A stretch of 64,000 nucleotides of DNA from Catenulispora pinisilvae (lineage in GTDB: Bacteria; Actinomycetota; Actinomycetes; Streptomycetales; Catenulisporaceae). The notes under the pieces were generated by a model. That model was not told the DNA's origin. It saw only the letters and a list, made by a program, of their open reading frames with translations, and did not search any database. The translations under genes and the position numbers were made by a program. Positions 34,979 through 42,175 of this stretch are shown here, piece by piece (within the stretch, counting starts at the first letter, position 1; every line of letters starts with the position of its first letter). The stretch is from positions 1-64,000 of the forward strand of contig NZ_JAAFZA010000017.1 of the NCBI RefSeq assembly GCF_015356865.1. Direction: 5' to 3'.

Positions 34979-37090
34979 ATGAGACGCCCCCCGAGGCGCA
35001 GAGCACTGATTCCCGTCGTCGCCACCGCTCTGGTGGCGGCCGCCGCCGCGGTCGTGCCGGCCGCGCACAGCGCTGCCGCGGCCGGCAGCCCGATGGCCGG
35101 TCCCAAGGCGGGCCCGTCCAGCCCCGCCGACCCGGCCGGGCGGCAGGCCGCGTTCGCCGCGGCGGCCGCCGAGTTCGGCGTGCCGCTGCCGGTCCTGCTG
35201 TCCGTGTCCTACAACGAGTCGTTGTGGGAGGCGCACGGCGGCAAGCCCAGCTTCTCGGCCGGCTACGGCCCGATGAACCTGACGAACCTGACCCAGGCCG
35301 AGCTGAACAGCGCCGGTTTCACCAGCACCTTCCGCAGCCCGGATCTACTGACCGCGCCGTCGCTGCACACCGCGGCGAAGGCCGCCGCGCTGGCCGGGGT
35401 CGACCTGGCCACGGCCGAGACCAACGACGTCCAGAACATCCGCGCCGGGGCCGCGCTGCTGGCGTCCTATGAGAAGCAGTACAACCACAGTGTCCTGCCC
35501 CCGGCGCTGGACCTGTCGGGCTGGACGGTCGGCGTCGCGCGCTACGCCGAGGCCTCGGAGACGAAGGTCGCGCAGGTCTTCACCGACGACGTCTTCACCA
35601 CGATCCGCACCGGCCAGTCGGCCACCACCCAGGACGGCCAGACCCTGTCGCTGCCCGCGCAGCCGTGGGCCTTCGACGACCCGAACGGCGCCAAGCGGCT
35701 CGGCCTGGTCAGCGTGGTCCCGCCGGCCGACCCGGTCCACGACCCGTCCCAGATCAGCGCCCCGGAGTGCCCGGCGGACCTGGACTGTAGCTACTCCCCC
35801 AGCGGCTTCTACCAGCTCAGCGCGACCGACAAGTCGGACTACGGGGACCACGACCCGGCGAACCGTCCGGTCACCACCGACATCCGCTACATCACGCTGC
35901 ACGACAACGAAGAGACCAACGACGGAACGCTGTGGCTGTTCCACGACCCGTCGTACTTCGCCTCGGCGAACTACGAGGTGCGCTCCGAGGACGGCCACGT
36001 CACCCAGCTGCTGCCGACCGAGGACATCGCCTGGGACAGCGGCAACGAGTCGTTCTACCAGCACTCGGTCGGGATCGAGCAGGAGGGCTACGCGATCGAC
36101 GGGGCCACCTGGTACAGCGAGGCGATGTACCACTCGACCGCCGCGCTGGTCCGCTACCTGGCCGCGAAGTACGACATCCCGTTGGACCGGCAGCACATCC
36201 TCGGGCACGACAACATCCCCGGCAGCAGCGACGGCAGCATCGCCTCGCAGCACTGGGACCCGGGGCCGTACTGGAACTGGTCGCACTTCATGGACCTGGT
36301 CGGCGCCCCGATCCACGCCGACGCCCCGCCGTCGTCGAACGTGGTGGCCGTCAACCCGGTCTTCCAGCTGAACCAGCAGGTGGTCTCCGGCTGCCAGAAC
36401 ATCCAGGACCTGACGCCGTTCCCGGGGCCGTACCACGGCGCCGAGTGGCCGAACCTGAACGGGCCCTGCCCGGCCAGCTACTACAAGGACATGCCGAAGC
36501 AGCCGACAAGCTTCGTGTTCCTGCGCACCGCTCCCAGTGACAGCGCGCCGCTGCTGTCCGATCCGTACCTGCACACCGACGGCTCGGCCGGCACCATCCA
36601 GGCCGACGACTGGGGCGACAAGGCCAGCGCCGGGCAGGAGTTCGTGGTCGCCGACCGGGCGCCGGGCGGCTGGATCGCGATCTGGTACGCCGGGCAGAAG
36701 GCGTGGTTCCACAACGACTTGGGGCCGGTCAGCGCGGCTCCGGTGAAGGCGCTGACGGTGACGCCGAAGCCGGGCAAGGCGACGGTGCCGGTGTACGTCG
36801 AGTCCTTCCCGGAGGCCTCGGCCTACCCGGCGGCGTTCACCAGCTGGTACGGCGGCGTGCCGCGCTCGCAGCGGATCGCGTCGAAGTACGTGCTGGCCGC
36901 CGGTCAGGCTTACGTCACCGACGGGAAGCCGCTGCAAAGCGACTGGTTCAACGCCTACAACATCGACGGGTCGGCGTTCATGGACCAGACCGACTTCAAG
37001 GGTGCGACGCAGTACTACCTGATCACCTACAACCACCGGATGGCGTTCGTGAACGCGGCCGATGTGAACGTGGTGGCCTCCACGTCCTGA
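34979..37090 (+). CDS. Secreted N-acetylmuramoyl-L-alanine amidase in importer operon
   Basis: This 703-residue protein has a signal peptide (MRRPPRRRALIPVVATALVA, cleavage near HSAAAAG) and a lysozyme-like accessory region (about 50-180). The Amidase_2 domain (about 295-440) has zinc ligands His308 (YITLHDNEE), His410 (ILGHDNIPG) and Asp427 (QHWDPGPYW). SH3-like modules follow (about 510-700). It is a larger paralogue of the amidase at 24346. GAAGGAGCCCC precedes the ATG, 18 bases after the DppF-type ATPase gene. Co-transcription with a peptide importer implies that the peptides it frees from peptidoglycan are taken up; this is inference. Confidence 0.92.
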   Translation: MRRPPRRRALIPVVATALVAAAAAVVPAAHSAAAAGSPMAGPKAGPSSPADPAGRQAAFAAAAAEFGVPLPVLLSVSYNESLWEAHGGKPSFSAGYGPMNLTNLTQAELNSAGFTSTFRSPDLLTAPSLHTAAKAAALAGVDLATAETNDVQNIRAGAALLASYEKQYNHSVLPPALDLSGWTVGVARYAEASETKVAQVFTDDVFTTIRTGQSATTQDGQTLSLPAQPWAFDDPNGAKRLGLVSVVPPADPVHDPSQISAPECPADLDCSYSPSGFYQLSATDKSDYGDHDPANRPVTTDIRYITLHDNEETNDGTLWLFHDPSYFASANYEVRSEDGHVTQLLPTEDIAWDSGNESFYQHSVGIEQEGYAIDGATWYSEAMYHSTAALVRYLAAKYDIPLDRQHILGHDNIPGSSDGSIASQHWDPGPYWNWSHFMDLVGAPIHADAPPSSNVVAVNPVFQLNQQVVSGCQNIQDLTPFPGPYHGAEWPNLNGPCPASYYKDMPKQPTSFVFLRTAPSDSAPLLSDPYLHTDGSAGTIQADDWGDKASAGQEFVVADRAPGGWIAIWYAGQKAWFHNDLGPVSAAPVKALTVTPKPGKATVPVYVESFPEASAYPAAFTSWYGGVPRSQRIASKYVLAAGQAYVTDGKPLQSDWFNAYNIDGSAFMDQTDFKGATQYYLITYNHRMAFVNAADVNVVASTS

Positions 37091-37108
37091 CGGCGCGCGG
37101 CAGATCGG

Positions 37109-37146
37109 CGAGCGGGCGGACGGCGAACGCGCGGTCCGCCCGCTCG
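37109..37146 (+). terminator. 13-bp hairpin after the transporter-amidase operon
   Basis: CGAGCGGGCGGAC (37109-37121) pairs perfectly with GTCCGCCCGCTCG (37134-37146) around a 12-base loop, 18 bases after the amidase stop codon. There is no T-run, as usual in actinomycetes. Confidence 0.75.
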
Positions 37147-37154
37147 CTGTCCGC

Positions 37155-37238
37155 CGTAACCGGTCCCGGTCCCGGACCTGGCCGTAACCGGTCCCGGTCC
37201 CGGACCTGGCCGTAACCGGTCCCGGGCCTGGCCGGAAC
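37155..37238 (+). repeat. 28-bp tandem repeat, three copies
   Basis: A 28-base unit starting CGTAACCGGTCCCGG begins at 37155, 37183 and 37211. The third copy is partial, then diverges (CGGAACCG). Each full start contains TAA, and because 28 leaves remainder 1 on division by 3, the three TAAs occupy three different frames. The unit itself is partly self-complementary (GGTCCCGG/CCGGACC). Confidence 0.8.
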
Positions 37239-37335
37239 CGTTCTCAGGCCCGGGTTCGCATGCCAGACTGTGTCAGGCACCGACCAGTCCGGCAGCGCCC
37301 AACACCTGGGCGTGAAGGCCACGCCAGGAGGACCC

Positions 37336-38427
37336 ATGCCGTCCGCTTCCCCCGCCGCCTCGGCTCCGACACCGGCCGTCCCGGCCGCGGGCCCCGACCG
37401 CGCCGCCGCCGGGACGGGCCTGCGCCGGCCGGCCGCGCGGACCGGCGTCGTGCTGGGCGTGGAGGCCGGGTCGACGCTGGTGGAGGCGGTGGTCGCCACG
37501 GTCGGCGGCGAGGTGATCGGGCGCGGGCGCTCGGCCCTGGCCAACCCCACGGCCCTGCCGATCCCGGACGTCGTGGCGCACCTGAGCGACGCGGTCCGGC
37601 AGGCGATGGGCACGGTCACCCCGGCGTCGGTGGCCGGCGTGGTGGTCGGCGCGGCCGGCATCCTGCGCTACTCCCGCGGCCCCAGCGCCGAGGCCCTGGC
37701 CAAGACCTGGGTGGACGCCGGTCTGACCTGCCCGGTCCTGGTGGTCGCGGACCCCGTGACCGCCTTCGCCGCCGGCACCCCGCGCCCCAGCGGCTCGGTC
37801 CTGATCGCCGGCGCCGGCTCGATAGCCGCCCGCGTGGAGGGCGAGGAGGTCACCGCCCGCATCGACGGCAACGGCTGGCTGGTCGGCGACGACGGATCCG
37901 GGTTCTGGATCGGGCGCCAGGCGGTGCGCGCGGTGTTCGCGGCCCTGGACGGCCGCGGTGAGCCGACGCTGCTGGCCGAGGCGGTCCTGTCCACGGTGAC
38001 CGACGACGTGGTGCCGCAGTCCACCGGCGAGCAGATCGCGGCGCTGCGGGACGCGGTCTACGACGGCCCGCCGATCGCCCTGGCGGCACTGGCCCCGCTG
38101 GTCTCGGCGGCGGCGACGGTCGGGGACCGGGTGGCGCAGCGCATCGTGGACCGCGCGGTCAGTCTCCTGATGGCCACCGCGACCGCCCTCACCGGCGACA
38201 GCTCCGAGGAGCCGCTGGTCCTGGCCGGCTCGCTGCTGACGGCGCCCGGCCCGATCGGCGCCGAGGTGCAGCGGCGGCTGGCCGAGCACCACGGCGGGAC
38301 GCCGCTGATCGCGGCGCCGGGCGCGGTGGGCGCGGCCTGGCTCGCGGCGCGGGTCATGGAGCCGGGGATCGACGCCGGGGTGCATGCCCGGCTGGCGGCG
38401 GGGGCCGGGGTCGGTTGCGCGGAGTAG
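37336..38427 (+). CDS. BadF/NAGK-type amino-sugar kinase family protein (atypical motifs)
   Basis: This 363-residue protein has a low-complexity N-terminus (about 1-38) and then an actin/hexokinase-fold kinase of the BadF/BadG/BcrA/BcrD-GlcNAc kinase group. Visible motifs are GVEAGST (phosphate-1), VVADPVTAFAAGTP (Asp as probable base), LIAGAGSIA (phosphate-2) and GWLVGDDGSGFWIGRQA. Two canonical residues differ: Glu instead of Asp in phosphate-1, and Ala instead of Thr in the GTGS motif. It may phosphorylate GlcNAc or MurNAc with altered activity, or act as a sensor. GGAGGACCC precedes the ATG at 37336. It is a paralogue of 42176. Confidence 0.85.
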   Translation: MPSASPAASAPTPAVPAAGPDRAAAGTGLRRPAARTGVVLGVEAGSTLVEAVVATVGGEVIGRGRSALANPTALPIPDVVAHLSDAVRQAMGTVTPASVAGVVVGAAGILRYSRGPSAEALAKTWVDAGLTCPVLVVADPVTAFAAGTPRPSGSVLIAGAGSIAARVEGEEVTARIDGNGWLVGDDGSGFWIGRQAVRAVFAALDGRGEPTLLAEAVLSTVTDDVVPQSTGEQIAALRDAVYDGPPIALAALAPLVSAAATVGDRVAQRIVDRAVSLLMATATALTGDSSEEPLVLAGSLLTAPGPIGAEVQRRLAEHHGGTPLIAAPGAVGAAWLAARVMEPGIDAGVHARLAAGAGVGCAE

Positions 38428-38464
38428 GCGACGAGGCGGAGCCTGGTGCGCGGAGTAGGCGACG
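38416..38464 (+). repeat. 18-bp direct repeat spanning the kinase stop codon
   Basis: TGCGCGGAGTAGGCGACG occurs at 38416-38433, containing the gene's own TAG, and again at 38447-38464, 31 bases later. The second copy carries TAG in a different frame. No gene is seen in 38428-38527. Confidence 0.85.
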
Positions 38465-38527
38465 GACCGGGGTGCGAGCAGCGGTCGGTGAGCACGGCGG
38501 TGCCGTCCAGGTTCAGGTGCCCTGCCG

Positions 38528-39391
38528 TCAGGTGGTCGTGAGTCGCTGGAAGGTGTCGGCATTGCGGGCGCACCAGTCCGCGAAGGTCCTCGGCCGACGC
38601 CCGAGCAACCGCTCCACGGTGTCGGTGCGGAATCCGACCGTGTCGGCACGCATCAGTGTGAATCCTTCCGTGATGGCCTCGGCGAGCGCCGGCGGTGCCC
38701 CGTGGGGGAACCGCGCCTGCACGGCTTGCGCGGGTGTGGCGGCTTCACGGATCTCGATGTCGAGTCCGGTCGCCTTGGCGAGTATCCGGACCTGCTCGGC
38801 GACGGTCATGAGTTCGTCGCCGGTGGGGGTGTAGTCCTTTCCGTCGTGGCCGTCCTCGGTGAGGACGAGGGCTGCGACGGCGGCGATGTCCGCCGGGTCG
38901 ATCAACGCGTAGCGGCCGGGGCCGATCGGGTCGATCACGTAGCCTCCCGCGCGGAGGGTGGGGACCCAGTCGAAGGCGTTGGACATGAAGCCGCCGGGTC
39001 GCAGGAACGTGGCGGGGACGCCGGAGTCTCGGACGATCTGTTCGCGCTGGTGGTGCCAGCGGCCCATGGCGGGCATGGGGTCGCCCAGGACGTTGAAGGA
39101 TGACAGGTGCACGATGTGTTCCACCCCGGCGGCGACAGCAGCGGCGACTGCGTTGGCCGTGTGCTCGGTGCCGATGCCCGGGGTGAGCAGGAACAGCTTG
39201 TCGGTTCGGTGGAACGCGGGGGCCAGTGTCGCCGGGTCGCCCAGGTCCCCGACGGCGCGTTCGGCACGTTCGGGGAGGTCGGCGGAGCGGGCAAGGTCGC
39301 GGACGAGGATGCGGAAGTCGGCGTGCTTCTCGTCGAGTTCGCGGACGAGTTCGCGGCCGATATTCCCGGTGGCTCCGGTGATCAGGATCAT
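38528..39391 (-). CDS. NmrA-like NAD(P)-binding oxidoreductase
   Basis: This 287-residue atypical short-chain dehydrogenase has an N-terminal MILITGATGNIGRELVREL nucleotide loop, LLTPGIGTEHTANAV, and HLSSFNVL where extended SDRs have the YxxxK region. It belongs to the NmrA/QOR2-like group, often NADPH-dependent quinone reductases or redox sensors. GAGGGGG precedes the ATG. It is divergent from a MarR regulator across a 95-base gap with repeated TTAATGATTAG/TCAATCGATT-like elements. Confidence 0.88.
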   Translation of the reverse strand: MILITGATGNIGRELVRELDEKHADFRILVRDLARSADLPERAERAVGDLGDPATLAPAFHRTDKLFLLTPGIGTEHTANAVAAAVAAGVEHIVHLSSFNVLGDPMPAMGRWHHQREQIVRDSGVPATFLRPGGFMSNAFDWVPTLRAGGYVIDPIGPGRYALIDPADIAAVAALVLTEDGHDGKDYTPTGDELMTVAEQVRILAKATGLDIEIREAATPAQAVQARFPHGAPPALAEAITEGFTLMRADTVGFRTDTVERLLGRRPRTFADWCARNADTFQRLTTT

Positions 39392-39474
39392 GATGGCCCC
39401 CTCAGGTCGTTTGCCGTCTAACGATCGAGAACGCTAGCCGGTTAATGATTAGCCGTCAATCGATTCGCCGCGGC

Positions 39475-39480
39475 TAGGAT
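39475..39480 (+). promoter_or_regulatory. -10 box of the MarR gene, leaderless start
   Basis: TAGGAT lies 6 bases before the ATG at 39487, so the transcript would begin at or next to the start codon. No convincing -35 is seen. The A+T-rich stretch 39418-39466 with TAACGATC, TTAATGATTAG and TCAATCGATT probably holds the MarR operators for both genes. Confidence 0.5.
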
Positions 39481-39486
39481 TCGGGC

Positions 39487-39987
39487 ATGCCCGAGTTCCT
39501 GGACCTGCACGGCAAGACCTCGAAAGCGCTGCGGGGCGTGGTCGAGACCGCGATGCGGCGCCACGGGCTCCACGCGGGGCAGGACCTCGTGCTCGCGCTG
39601 CTTTGGGAGCAAGACGGCCGCACGCCCGGCGAACTCGCCGCCGCACTGCACGTCACGACGCCCACCATCGTCAAGGCGGCCAACCGCATGACCGCCGCCG
39701 GACTGCTCACCCGGCGGCGCGACGACCGGGACAACCGGCTCGTCGGGCTCTGGCTCACCGACGCCGGACGCGCCCTTCAAGCCCCGATCGAGGCCGAGCG
39801 ACAGCTCATCGAGGAGACGGTCACCGCGGGTCTCACCGAAGCCGAACGCGAGCAGCTCATGAGCGCCCTGATCAAGATCCAGCGGTCGGCGAGCGACTTG
39901 GCGCGGCCGACGACCGACACGTCGCGGGGTACCGGCCGAAGAGATTTCCAGGAGGGCCGTCGAATCGAGGCCGACCGTTCGACGTAA
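39487..39987 (+). CDS. MarR family transcriptional regulator
   Basis: This 166-residue protein has a MarR winged helix: TPGELAAALHVTTPTIVKAANRMTAAGLLTRRRDDRDNRLV (about 44-85), flanked by dimerisation helices. It probably represses the divergent NmrA-like gene and itself, and is inactivated by a small phenolic or oxidant. The last 20 residues are charged and overlap a possible ECF promoter for the next gene. Confidence 0.9.
   Translation: MPEFLDLHGKTSKALRGVVETAMRRHGLHAGQDLVLALLWEQDGRTPGELAAALHVTTPTIVKAANRMTAAGLLTRRRDDRDNRLVGLWLTDAGRALQAPIEAERQLIEETVTAGLTEAEREQLMSALIKIQRSASDLARPTTDTSRGTGRRDFQEGRRIEADRST
39958..39984 (+). promoter_or_regulatory. Possible ECF sigma-factor promoter before the DGPF gene
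   Basis: CGTCGAA (39958-39964) and TTCGACG (39978-39984) are 13 bases apart, giving a GTCGA -35-like and a CGAC -10-like element of the kind described for ECF42 targets. It lies inside the end of the MarR gene and about 44 bases before the DGPF start. It would make the DGPF-sigma pair self-regulated. The two elements are also an inverted repeat, so a repressor site is possible. Confidence 0.4.
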
Positions 39988-40027
39988 GGGTGTCAGGCAA
40001 CGACAACCACCTGGAAGGACAGCCCCC

Positions 40028-40390
40028 ATGGCTCAGTACGCGATCCTCATCTACGCGAAGGCCCACGTTCAGGCCGGCGAGGTCATTCCCGGGGCGCGTG
40101 AGGCGCATGACCGCCACTTCGAGGACATGGTGGAGTCCGGCGCCCTGGTCGCGGCATTCGCGTTGCAGCCCGCCGCCGACACCGCGACGTCGATCCGCGG
40201 CGACGTGGTGACGGACGGCCCGTTCGTCGACGCCAAGGAAGTCATCGCCGGCTTCACCATCATCGAGGCGCCCGACCTGGATGCCGCTTTGGCGATCGCT
40301 CGGGCCAATCCCGCCACCCAGCAGGGCGGCGGCGTCGAGGTGCGGCCCGTCGAAGGCGGCTTCATCGCGGATCGACCCGCCGCGGCATGA
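40028..40390 (+). CDS. YCII/DGPF-domain protein
   Basis: This 120-residue protein contains the DGPF signature (VVTDGPFVDAKEVIAGF, about 60-76) within a YCII-like alpha/beta fold. DGPF proteins are the standard genetic partners of ECF42 sigma factors. Their biochemical role is unsettled. GGAAGGACAGC precedes the ATG, and the stop overlaps the start of the sigma factor gene (ATGA). Confidence 0.92.
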   Translation: MAQYAILIYAKAHVQAGEVIPGAREAHDRHFEDMVESGALVAAFALQPAADTATSIRGDVVTDGPFVDAKEVIAGFTIIEAPDLDAALAIARANPATQQGGGVEVRPVEGGFIADRPAAA

Positions 40391-41655
40391 CGCCCCGGCC
40401 AGAGGTCGAAACGGCGGTCGCGGACGCGCACCGTCACGGGTGGGCCCTGGTGCTCGCCGCGACGGCGCGGGTCGCGCGCGACCTGGACCTGGCCGAGGAG
40501 TGCGTGCAGGAGGCGTATGCCGCAGCCCTGGCGAGTTGGGCCCGCGACGGTATCCCCAACAACCCGCAGGCCTGGCTCACCACCGCGGCCAAGCGCCGCG
40601 CGATGGACGCGTTACGGCGCGACCAGACGTTCCGCTCGAAGCTCCCGCTGCTGGTGGAGCCCGAGGGGACCCAGGCCGAGGTGGCCCTCGACGAACCGGC
40701 TGCCCTCGATCCGGAAGACGTAGTGCCGGACGAGCGGCTGCGACTGATCTTCATGTGCTGCCATCCGGCGTTGGCGCGGGAGGCGCAGTCGGCGCTCACG
40801 CTGCGGCTGGTGTGCGGGGTGACGACCGCCGACATCGCACGGGCGTTCCTGGTGTCGGAGCCGACGATGGCAGCCCGGATGACCCGGGCGAAGAAGAAGA
40901 TCTCCGCTGCGCGGATCCCCTTCCGGGTGCCGGGAGCGGCTGAGCTGCCGGATCGACTGCACGCGGTACTCGGCGTGATCCATGTGCTGTTCACCGCCGG
41001 ACACACCGCGCCGTCCGGCGCGTCGCTGGTGCGTACAGACCTTGTGGACCAGTCACTGCGACTGACCCGGACGCTACGGGAGCTGATGCCCGACGAGCGG
41101 GAGGTGCGGGGGCTGCTCGCCCTGGTGCTGGTCACCGACGCCCGGCGCGCCACCCGCATCGACGCCGACGGTCGCCTGCTCCGCTTGGAGGACCAGGATC
41201 GCTCGCTGTGGGACCGCTCGGCGATGGCCGAGGCGCACGACATGATCGTGGACGGACTGCGCGGCGGGCGACCGGGGCGCTATGTCCTACAGGCGGCCAT
41301 CGCCTCGCTCTACGCCGAGGCGCCGTCCTACGACCAGACGGACTGGCCACAGATCGTGACCCTGTACGACGAACTGCTGTCAGTGTGGCCCTCACCGGTG
41401 GTGGCGTTGAACCGCACCGTCGCGGTGTCGATGGTCTCCGGGCCGGAGCAGGCGCTGGAACAGGTTGCAGAGTTGGAGAAGGACAGCCACCTCGCGAGAT
41501 ACCAGTACCTGCCGGCGATCAAGGCGGACCTGCTACAGCGGCTGGGCCGCCCGCAGGAAGCCTCGATCGCCTACCGCCAGGCGCTGGAGCTGGCCGGGAA
41601 CGACACCGAGCGCGTGTTCCTGGCCGAACGACTCGCCGGACTCAGTGGTGGATAG
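40387..41655 (+). CDS. ECF sigma factor with long C-terminal extension (ECF42-like)
   Basis: This 422-residue protein has a sigma-2 region (about 14-80, DLDLAEECVQEAYAAALASW and NPQAWLTTAAKRRAMD) and a sigma-4 region (about 120-165, LRLVCGVTTADIARAFLVSEPTMAARM). A helical C-terminal extension of about 240 residues ends in TPR-like repeats (RLGRPQEASIAYRQALELA). This layout and the overlapping DGPF gene are diagnostic of ECF42. No anti-sigma factor is present. In this group the C-terminal extension is thought to take over control. Confidence 0.92.
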   Translation: MTPRPEVETAVADAHRHGWALVLAATARVARDLDLAEECVQEAYAAALASWARDGIPNNPQAWLTTAAKRRAMDALRRDQTFRSKLPLLVEPEGTQAEVALDEPAALDPEDVVPDERLRLIFMCCHPALAREAQSALTLRLVCGVTTADIARAFLVSEPTMAARMTRAKKKISAARIPFRVPGAAELPDRLHAVLGVIHVLFTAGHTAPSGASLVRTDLVDQSLRLTRTLRELMPDEREVRGLLALVLVTDARRATRIDADGRLLRLEDQDRSLWDRSAMAEAHDMIVDGLRGGRPGRYVLQAAIASLYAEAPSYDQTDWPQIVTLYDELLSVWPSPVVALNRTVAVSMVSGPEQALEQVAELEKDSHLARYQYLPAIKADLLQRLGRPQEASIAYRQALELAGNDTERVFLAERLAGLSGG

Positions 41656-42175
41656 GTACCGGGCTCTCGGCCGCCTCGGCTTCGCCATCCTCCGAGGCCA
41701 AGGTCGACCAGCATGTCGGTGATGCTGTTCCCTCAACGGCTTCGCCAGCATGGCGGCAGCCGGCAGCCGGCAGCCCGGCTCGGCGGCGCTGCGAATGCAT
41801 CCGGCGCGAGTCGGGCGCGCGGGCCGATCCTCTACGCGTTGAGCTGATTTCGCCGCCGCGGTCAGCCGATCCGCGCAGCGCTGCCCGGCCCGCCCCGCCT
41901 GCCGTCGTTGCGCCTGGTCCGGCCGGACCTGCGGCAAGAATCCACATCAACCCAGAAGCGCCGATCCGTCCTGCGCCGGTTCCGCCCGGGTCCCGGGTTC
42001 GCCCCTGTCCACCTGCCATAGTGCCACTCAAACGGGGAGCGTCCCAGATCGGGCGGGCGGCGTCAAGGGTCTGCGATGGCGTTGAGTTGTGGTGCGCACT
42101 CTGGCAAGATCCCACACAACGCCACAGGGGCACATCCGGTGCCCGGGCGGGGCGAGGTCGGAGGTGGCGGCATCC
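41656..42175. other. 520-base gap without a supported gene
   Basis: Long frames crossing this stretch look like shadows (Arg/Pro/Ala-rich, no conserved motif). It holds short CGGCAGC direct repeats (about 41754-41780). Near its end lies a possible promoter for the downstream kinase, TTGAGT (42082-42087), 17 bases, CAAGAT (42105-42110). The composition would fit a decayed gene, but I cannot identify one. Confidence 0.5.

Noticed and set aside
41656-42175. Possible gene remnant in the gap upstream of the second kinase
   Set aside because: No frame shows a recognisable domain or a ribosome site. The frames are Arg/Pro/Ala-rich, as expected by chance at this G+C content.
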